Assembly (NCBI GenBank): GCA_016784285.1
Contig: JADHUX010000018.1
Location: forward strand, 1-8,304
Length of the DNA stretch: 8,304 nucleotides
Reading direction: 5' to 3'
DNA from: Parcubacteria group bacterium
Lineage (GTDB): Bacteria; Patescibacteriota; Minisyncoccia; Phycocordibacterales; UBA2163
Each line of letters opens with the position of its first letter. The first letter of the stretch is position 1. The translations under genes were made by a program, and so were the position numbers. Positions 3,471 through 8,304 of the stretch are shown one piece after another. Under the pieces are notes generated by a model that saw nothing but the letters and a program-made list of their open reading frames with translations, made no database searches and was not told the origin of the DNA.

Positions 3471-5438
3471 ATGGAAAATAAGGAAAATAATCCGAATAAT
3501 TCACATATAGAAGGTCAGATAACCGTCTCGAGGCGGGGTGTTGGCTATATGCCACATGAAGACTTTGAAGAAGATATAGAGGTATCAAGTGACTATATAA
3601 ATACAGCTCTTAATAAAGACACTGTGGAAGTTAGTCTTTTCCCAGAGATTAAAGGTGAAAGACGCCGTGGTAAAGTGGTCAAAATCATAGAAAGAGCAAA
3701 GACAGAGTTTGTCGGTACTACAAAAAAGGAAGATGATGTAATACTTCTAATACCAGATGACCCGAAGATGTATACAAAGATACTAATCTCACCTAACGAT
3801 CCATTAATTGGTGGAATAGAGAATATCGAAACCCCGTCGCTCGCGAGCGACGGGGTAAAAGTACTTGTAAAGATAGAAGACTGGACTGACCCTAAAGTAA
3901 AACCTGAAGGAAAGATACTAGAGATTATCGGGCGCAAAGGTGAGCACAATGTAGAGATGAGGTCTATCGTACTTGGGCATGGTTTTGAATCTGGCTTCCC
4001 AGAGGATGTAGAGAAAGCTGCAAAAGAAATAGAAAATAGAAAAACTGAAATATTAAAAGAAGAAGAAAGTAAAAGAAAAGATTTTAGAAGTGTTACTACC
4101 GTAACTATAGACCCACCAGATGCAAAAGACTTTGACGATGCGCTTTCACTCAAGAAACTTGATAATGGCAACTTAGAGATCGGTATTCACATTGCAGATG
4201 TGTCTCACTATGTGACACCCGGAAGTCCTATAGACAAAGAAGCGCAAGAACGTGCGACTTCTATATACCTTGTGGACAGGACTATACCCATGCTTCCTGA
4301 AGTGATCTCTAACGACGTATCAAGCCTCAACCCTAACGAAGACAAGCTCGCCTACTCTACCGTACTTGAGATCAATAAAGACGGCGAAGTGCAAAGCCAG
4401 TGGTTTGGTGAGACCATCATAAACTCTGACAAAAGATTTACTTATGAAGAAGCACAAAAGGTGCTAGACGCAGGTACAGGTGAATACTATGAAGAACTTA
4501 AAACTTTAGACGACCTAGCAAAAACTATCCGCAAGAAAAGATTTGAAGACGGCTCAATATCATTTGAACATGACGAGGTACGGTTTACACTTGATGAGAA
4601 TGGTAAACCAATAGGAGTAGAGCGCAAGAAGATGTTTGATACGAACCATCTTGTAGAAGAATATATGCTTCTTGCAAATAAAGAGGTTGCTATGTATATA
4701 AATAAACTCAATAAGAAAGATCTACTATTTATATATCGTATTCACGATGTCCCAAATCCAGAGAAGATAGACGCACTTGAGATGTTCGTGAAAGCCATTG
4801 GCTTTGACTTTCAACCGAAAGACTCTGGAGTTACCACGCACGACATGAACAAGCTCTTCAAACAAGTAGCCGGTGCGCCTACAGAAGAACTCATCAAGAT
4901 CTCTGCTATACGCTCAATGTCAAAAGCTGTCTACTCTACTAAAAACATAGGGCATTTTGGACTTGCATTTAAATACTATACTCACTTTACTTCCCCCATC
5001 CGTAGGTATCCAGACCTTATGGTGCATAGGATTATGAAGAGCCAACTACAAGGCAAAGAGATCCCAGCAGATGAGCTCAAGAAATATGAAAAGCTTACAC
5101 TTACCTCAACAGAGCAAGAAATAGAAGCTACTCAAGCAGAGCGTGATTCTATTCGCTACAAACAAGTTGAATATATGAAAGACCATATTGGTGAAGTCTT
5201 TGACGGCAAGATATCGGGTGTGGCAGAGTTTGGGCTATTTGTGGAAGATGAAAATACTAAATCAGAAGGATTAGTACATGTGAGCAAAATCGGCAATGAC
5301 TTCTACACACTTGATAAGAAAACTTACAGTATAAAGGGAGAAAAAAGTGGTAAGTCTTACTCCTTGGGTGACAAAGTAAAAATCAAACTAATGGGCGCAG
5401 ACCTAGACAACAAAACCCTTGACTTTGTGATTGTGTAA
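3471..5438 (+). CDS. rnr: RNase R/RNase II family 3'-5' exoribonuclease
   Basis: A 655-residue hydrolytic 3'-5' exoribonuclease of the RNB family, which degrades structured RNA, decays mRNA and helps rRNA quality control in the cytosol. Domains: N-terminal cold-shock/OB folds (about 12-190), the RNB catalytic domain (about 200-540) and a C-terminal S1 domain (about 573-652). The metal-binding motif IDPPDAKDFDDA gives D214, D220, D222 and D223, with the spacing of the E. coli RNase II active site. HFTSPIRRYPDLMVHR (505-520) is the second family signature. It is shorter than E. coli RNase R (813 residues): the N-terminal helix-turn-helix and the lysine-rich tail are missing. A perfect 26-bp palindrome at 3831-3856 encodes residues 121-129 in frame (TPSLASDGV), at the edge of a cold-shock domain strand (VKVLVKIEDW). 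Start ATG 3471 follows a good promoter; the next gene is 134 bases away. Confidence 0.93.
   Translation: MENKENNPNNSHIEGQITVSRRGVGYMPHEDFEEDIEVSSDYINTALNKDTVEVSLFPEIKGERRRGKVVKIIERAKTEFVGTTKKEDDVILLIPDDPKMYTKILISPNDPLIGGIENIETPSLASDGVKVLVKIEDWTDPKVKPEGKILEIIGRKGEHNVEMRSIVLGHGFESGFPEDVEKAAKEIENRKTEILKEEESKRKDFRSVTTVTIDPPDAKDFDDALSLKKLDNGNLEIGIHIADVSHYVTPGSPIDKEAQERATSIYLVDRTIPMLPEVISNDVSSLNPNEDKLAYSTVLEINKDGEVQSQWFGETIINSDKRFTYEEAQKVLDAGTGEYYEELKTLDDLAKTIRKKRFEDGSISFEHDEVRFTLDENGKPIGVERKKMFDTNHLVEEYMLLANKEVAMYINKLNKKDLLFIYRIHDVPNPEKIDALEMFVKAIGFDFQPKDSGVTTHDMNKLFKQVAGAPTEELIKISAIRSMSKAVYSTKNIGHFGLAFKYYTHFTSPIRRYPDLMVHRIMKSQLQGKEIPADELKKYEKLTLTSTEQEIEATQAERDSIRYKQVEYMKDHIGEVFDGKISGVAEFGLFVEDENTKSEGLVHVSKIGNDFYTLDKKTYSIKGEKSGKSYSLGDKVKIKLMGADLDNKTLDFVIV
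3831..3856 (+). repeat. 26-bp perfect palindrome inside rnr
   Basis: Half-site ACCCCGTCGCTCG (3831-3843) is followed by its exact reverse complement. It is almost all G and C in an AT-rich gene and starts exactly on a codon boundary. The sequence CCCCGTCGCTCGC recurs at the right end of the window (8285-8297), outside any gene, so it belongs to a repeat family. Confidence 0.75.
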
Positions 5439-5455
5439 ATATCTTTAGAATAATT

Positions 5456-5497
5456 TGTACATCTGCACATTTAAATGCGATCGCTGATAAATGTACA
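5456..5497. repeat. Cluster of small palindromes between rnr and hisS
   Basis: The rnr-hisS gap (5439-5572) holds a 7-bp inverted repeat, TGTACAT (5456-5462) with ATGTACA (5491-5497). Inside it are the 10-bp palindrome CATTTAAATG (5468-5477) and the octamer GCGATCGC (5477-5484). There is no T tract, so it is not an obvious terminator. It could be a protein-binding site or a worn repeat; the function is unknown. Confidence 0.4.
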
Positions 5498-5537
5498 CTT
5501 ATCTATACTTGACTTAGTTTTCGCATAGCCAAGTGGC

Positions 5538-5566
5538 TTGTTTATTGCGGATAATTTGTTTATTAT
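5538..5566 (+). promoter_or_regulatory. Promoter of hisS, predicted leaderless
   Basis: TTGTTT (5538-5543), a 17-bp spacer and TATTAT (5561-5566), with six bases to the hisS ATG. Transcription would start on the start codon itself. It presumably also serves the downstream exonuclease gene. Confidence 0.5.
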
Positions 5567-5572
5567 TTAGAT

Positions 5573-6850
5573 ATGACTAATGAGTCGGGAAAAAGAAATA
5601 AATTAAGCACTGAACCGTACAAAGGAGTACGGGATTTTTATCCTGCCGACCAAGCTATACAAGACTATATATTTGGTAAGATGCGAAAGACAGTAGAAAG
5701 TTTTGGCTATGTAGAGTATGGAGCGTCTCTTCTTGAGTCTACAGAGCTCTATGAAGCTAAGTCTGGCGAAGAACTGATCAATGAGCAAACCTACTCTTTC
5801 AAAGACCGTGGGGACCGAAATGTAACCCTAAGACCTGAGATGACACCTACTGTAGCAAGGATGATAGCCAGCAAAAGACGCGAACTTAGCTTCCCTGCCC
5901 GCTGGTACTCCATACCGAATGCATTTAGATACGAACGCCCTCAAAGAGGTCGAGTACGTGAGCACTGGCAACTCAATGCAGACCTTTTTGGTGCTGAAGG
6001 TGTGGAAGCAGATGCAGAGATAATCTCACTTGCCTCACAGATCTTGAAGGACATGGATGCAAAAGATACTGATTTTGAAATCAGGGTAAATTTTGCTGGA
6101 ATATTAATACAATATTTAAAAGAAAAATTTAATCTAGATGACACTAATGCTGAAAAACTTGTAAAAGTAATAGATAGATATAGCAAAATATCTGAAGAAG
6201 ATTTTGAAAAGAGAGCAAAAGAAATACTTGAAGACAAAACTTCAGAGCTTCTAGATATTCTAAATAAGAAAGATATTAAAGAGTTTAATAATTACGAAGA
6301 AATTAAATACCTAGAAGAACTAAAAGACAAACTGAATGTTGAAATAACAATAGATCCATTCTTAACTCGAGGTTTTGACTACTATACTGGTATGGTGTTT
6401 GAAGTATATGACACAAACCCAGAGAATAATCGCTCAGTATTTGGTGGTGGACGTTATGACAATTTACTTGAAATATTTGATGCGGAGAAAGTGCCTGCAG
6501 TTGGTTTTGGCATGGGAGATGTGCCGATCAAAAACTTCCTTGAAGTAAGAAATTTGATCCCAGAGTATACTTCTACTACAGATCTGATGCTCTGCACACT
6601 CTCTGCCGAGAATATCACTTTTGCTCAAGGGCTTGCCACAAGACTACGAGAACAAGGGCTAAACATAGCTTTAAATATAACTGACAAAAAGATAGACAAG
6701 CAAATAAAAACGGCCGACAAACAAAGCATACCTTTTATAATCTGTATAGGTGAAGAGGAAGAGAAAACTGGTAAATTTAAACTAAAAGAACTTAAAACCG
6801 GCAAGGAAGAAGAGATAACCGAAGAAGAGATAAAAAATCTAATATTCTAA
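5573..6850 (+). CDS. hisS: Histidyl-tRNA synthetase
   Basis: A 425-residue class IIa synthetase that charges tRNA-His with histidine; the length equals that of E. coli HisRS (424). The N-terminal KGVRDFYP entry is typical. The motif 1 region is followed by LRPEMTPTVARM and motif 2 as FRYERPQRGRVREHWQ (from F118). The histidine-specific motif RGFDYYTG (266-273) contains the catalytic Arg R266, and motif 3 is FGGGRYDNL (290-298) with VPAVGFGMGD following. Residues from about 335 form the Rossmann-like anticodon-binding domain. The insertion domain (roughly residues 165-258) is encoded by visibly more AT-rich DNA than its flanks, probably reflecting Lys, Glu and Asn content, not transfer. It ends one base before the next gene, so the two are almost certainly co-transcribed. 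Confidence 0.97.
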   Translation: MTNESGKRNKLSTEPYKGVRDFYPADQAIQDYIFGKMRKTVESFGYVEYGASLLESTELYEAKSGEELINEQTYSFKDRGDRNVTLRPEMTPTVARMIASKRRELSFPARWYSIPNAFRYERPQRGRVREHWQLNADLFGAEGVEADAEIISLASQILKDMDAKDTDFEIRVNFAGILIQYLKEKFNLDDTNAEKLVKVIDRYSKISEEDFEKRAKEILEDKTSELLDILNKKDIKEFNNYEEIKYLEELKDKLNVEITIDPFLTRGFDYYTGMVFEVYDTNPENNRSVFGGGRYDNLLEIFDAEKVPAVGFGMGDVPIKNFLEVRNLIPEYTSTTDLMLCTLSAENITFAQGLATRLREQGLNIALNITDKKIDKQIKTADKQSIPFIICIGEEEEKTGKFKLKELKTGKEEEITEEEIKNLIF

Positions 6851-6851
6851 A

Positions 6852-7430
6852 GTGCGTAAGATAACCTTTGACATTGAAACTAGTAATACATTTGAACAAG
6901 CAGGTAGTGCAGACCCAGCTGCTTTAAACTTGTCTGTAATATGTGTGCATGACTCAGAGACAGACAAATACAGTACATATTTGCAAGAAGAGCTCTCAGA
7001 GCTGTGGCCACTTATAGAGAAGGCAGACATGCTTATAGGTTATAACTCTGATCACTTTGATATACCACTCCTAAACAAATACTACCCTGGGGATCTAACT
7101 CATATAAAAAGTTTAGATATTCTAAAAGAGATAAAAAACTCTCTAGGTAGACGCATCAAGCTCGACTCCGTAGCAGAAGGTACACTTGGTAAGAAGAAGA
7201 TCGGCCATGGACTTGAAGCTATAACTTGGTGGAAAAACGGAGAAATAGATAAGGTAAAAAAATACTGCAAAGAAGATGTAAAGATAACAAAAGAAATATA
7301 CGAATACGCAATTAAGAACGGTATGCTCAAATATAAAGATTTAAGTACAAACCGTGAAATAAAACTAGATACTTCTAACTGGGAAGAGAAAAAAGACGGT
7401 ACTTCTATGACACATACTCTGCCATTTTAG
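6852..7430 (+). CDS. DEDDy-type 3'-5' exonuclease-like protein (RNase H fold, YprB-like)
   Basis: A 192-residue protein with the three exonuclease motifs of the DnaQ-like superfamily. Exo I is FDIET (D7, E9), Exo II is GYNSDHFDIPLL (D70), and Exo III is YCKED (Y138, D142), the Y-x-x-x-D form of DEDDy enzymes. All four acidic ligands for the two metals are present, so it should be active on RNA or DNA 3' ends; the substrate cannot be told from sequence. The best match by eye is the RNase_H_2/YprB group, small stand-alone nucleases, and not a polymerase proofreading domain, since no polymerase part follows. The start is GTG at 6852, one base after the hisS stop codon; this choice gives the usual short lead-in (RKITFDIET) to the first motif. 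No separate promoter is visible, so translation probably depends on hisS. Confidence 0.8.
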   Translation: MRKITFDIETSNTFEQAGSADPAALNLSVICVHDSETDKYSTYLQEELSELWPLIEKADMLIGYNSDHFDIPLLNKYYPGDLTHIKSLDILKEIKNSLGRRIKLDSVAEGTLGKKKIGHGLEAITWWKNGEIDKVKKYCKEDVKITKEIYEYAIKNGMLKYKDLSTNREIKLDTSNWEEKKDGTSMTHTLPF

Positions 7431-7446
7431 TATATTATGTCAAATA

Positions 7447-7473
7447 TTGTATATAATTCATATATGATATAAT
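7447..7473 (+). promoter_or_regulatory. Promoter of the DsbA-like gene
   Basis: An extended -10 TGATATAAT (7465-7473) is identical to those of parB and the peroxiredoxin gene. TTGTAT (7447-7452) lies 15 bp upstream as a weak -35. The predicted leader is about 34 bases. An AAAGGG (7486-7491) lies 22 bases before the ATG, too far for a normal Shine-Dalgarno sequence. Confidence 0.6.
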
Positions 7474-7513
7474 AGTTGGATTATTAAAGGGTAAGATAAA
7501 TTTAAAAATATTT

Positions 7514-8269
7514 ATGGATAGTAAATTAATGGTGCCATTGTCAATAATAATCGCAGCGATAGTGATCGCAGGCGCATTATTTATGGTAAACAAGGGAGAT
7601 TCTCCTAAGGTTGCTAATGACAACGATGCACCAGCACCAACTGATGTAGCAGCTGACATGAAGCCTGTATCAGAAGATGATCATATACTTGGTAATCCAA
7701 ATGCAGAGATTCTTATAGTAGAATACTCAGACACAGAATGTCCGTTCTGTAAGAGATTCCACGAGACAATGCATCAAGTTATAGATGAATATGGTAAAGA
7801 TGGTAAGGTAGCATGGGTATACCGACATTTCCCTCTTGCACAACTTCATTCTAAAGCTCAAATAGAAGCTGAGGCTACAGAATGTGCATTTGACCAAGGT
7901 GGTAATACAGCGTTCTGGGCATATACAGACAAAGTATATGAAATCACTCCTTCAAATGACGGACTTGATCTAGACGAACTTCCAAAGATCGCAGGAGAAC
8001 TAGGTCTAGATGTACCAGAGTTTGAACGATGTCTAGATGACAGAGACAATAAAAAGAAAGTGGAGGATCAACTAGCTGATGCATTTGCTTCAGGTGGACG
8101 AGGAACTCCACACAACATAATGGTTGTAGGAGACGAAAGAATAGAGATCCCAGGAGCACAACCATTTACAGCTATGAAAGCGGCAATCGACGCAATCCTA
8201 GCAGAAAGTGCTACAGATGAAACAACAGAAGTTGAGATAACAGAAGAAACTACAGAAACAGAAGAATAA
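7514..8269 (+). CDS. Membrane-anchored DsbA-like thiol-disulfide oxidoreductase
   Basis: A 251-residue protein with one N-terminal membrane anchor or uncleaved signal (about residues 6-25, VPLSIIIAAIVIAGALFMV), a flexible Pro/Ala/Asp linker to about 55, and a thioredoxin-fold domain with a helical insertion (about 58-232). The active site is CPFC (76-79) in YSDTECPFCKRFHE, and the cis-proline loop is GTP (197-199). Both are hallmarks of the DsbA/BdbD-like (Thioredoxin_4) group, which introduces or shuffles disulfides in exported proteins. Two further cysteines, C124 and C173, lie in the helical insertion and could form a second disulfide. The last 20 residues are a Glu/Thr-rich acidic tail. 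The active part would face outward. A DsbB or VKOR partner is not in view. A possible client is the pilin with its C32/C36 pair; that is inference only. It has its own promoter. Confidence 0.88.
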   Translation: MDSKLMVPLSIIIAAIVIAGALFMVNKGDSPKVANDNDAPAPTDVAADMKPVSEDDHILGNPNAEILIVEYSDTECPFCKRFHETMHQVIDEYGKDGKVAWVYRHFPLAQLHSKAQIEAEATECAFDQGGNTAFWAYTDKVYEITPSNDGLDLDELPKIAGELGLDVPEFERCLDDRDNKKKVEDQLADAFASGGRGTPHNIMVVGDERIEIPGAQPFTAMKAAIDAILAESATDETTEVEITEETTETEE

Positions 8270-8283
8270 TCAGAATTTAAAAA

Positions 8284-8304
8284 CCCCCGTCGCTCGCAAG
8301 CGAC
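8284..8304 (+). repeat. Start of a GC-rich inverted repeat, cut by window edge; possible terminator
   Basis: CCCCCGTCGCTCGCAAGCGAC shows the arm GTCGCT (8289-8294), loop CGCA and arm AGCGAC (8299-8304). It shares CCCCGTCGCTCGC with the palindrome inside rnr. If GGGG and a T tract follow outside the window, it would serve as the terminator of the DsbA-like gene, which ends 14 bases upstream. Confidence 0.6.

Noticed and set aside
3520..3540. Imperfect GC palindrome around CTCGAG near the start of rnr.
   Set aside because: Short, with mismatches, and it encodes part of the ordinary OB-fold strand (VSRRGVGY), so there is no sign of insertion.
3593..4171. A long antisense open frame of about 192 codons within rnr.
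   Set aside because: Its product is Ser/Phe-rich low-complexity sequence typical of the reverse of a Lys/Glu-rich gene, and rnr on the other strand is certain.
5521..5553. The stretch with ATAGCCAAGTGGCTTG resembles the D-arm region of a tRNA.
   Set aside because: No acceptor, anticodon or T-arm can be formed around it; it overlaps the likely hisS promoter and is best taken as chance.
1..8304. parS sites, CRISPR arrays, transposase genes or insertion sequence ends.
   Set aside because: No TGTTTCACGTGAAACA-like site, no regularly spaced direct repeats and no transposase-like frame were found.
1..8304. Recoding of TGA, as known in some CPR lineages.
   Set aside because: All complete genes read through without in-frame TGA, the stops seen are TAA or TAG, and the tRNA-Trp anticodon is CCA, not TCA.

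Overview
The window looks like chromosomal DNA of a Patescibacteria/CPR bacterium, probably of the Parcubacteria (Paceibacteria) type. The DNA is AT-rich and the genes are densely packed. Next to rpsP lies a small VirB2/TrbC-like pilin of a kind common in that group, not the usual rimM-trmD. Neither tRNA gene encodes its CCA end, and no gene has a well-placed Shine-Dalgarno sequence. The lineage call is an inference from gene content and style; there is no rRNA or other phylogenetic marker to fix it.

Layout from left to right: the 5' part of parB (minus, cut by the window edge); tRNA-Leu(CAA) (plus); a 2-Cys peroxiredoxin (minus) that converges with the tRNA on a shared hairpin terminator; miaA (plus), divergent from the peroxiredoxin; a bidirectional terminator; tRNA-Trp(CCA) and rpmG (bL33; a 52-residue gene), both minus and directly abutting; a pilin-like gene and rpsP (bS16), both minus; then a plus-strand series of rnr (RNase R/II family), hisS, a DEDDy-type 3'-5' exonuclease-like gene one base after hisS, and a membrane-anchored DsbA-like thiol oxidoreductase. 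The theme is translation and RNA metabolism (two tRNAs, tRNA modification, tRNA charging, two ribosomal proteins, an exoribonuclease), with two redox proteins and one surface-filament candidate. MiaA lies between two tRNAs that both carry the A36-A37-A38 motif it recognises.

The most interesting signal is a set of small GC-rich repeats, some of which sit in frame inside conserved housekeeping genes. One family has three copies (271-331 inverted, 1193-1267, 2476-2538). Two are intergenic and the third encodes most of an unusual N-terminal extension of MiaA. An 18-bp perfect palindrome inserts about six residues into the C-terminal half of MiaA. A 26-bp perfect palindrome lies in frame in rnr, and a related sequence starts at the right edge of the window, just after the last gene. 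This resembles in principle the Rickettsia palindromic elements that invade coding sequences.

A second pattern is promoter placement. Consensus-like -10 boxes lie only 6 to 10 bases from the start codon of parB, miaA, rpsP, the pilin gene and hisS, so several transcripts may be leaderless or nearly so. rpsP and rnr fire divergently from a symmetric promoter pair that shares one palindromic -35 region.
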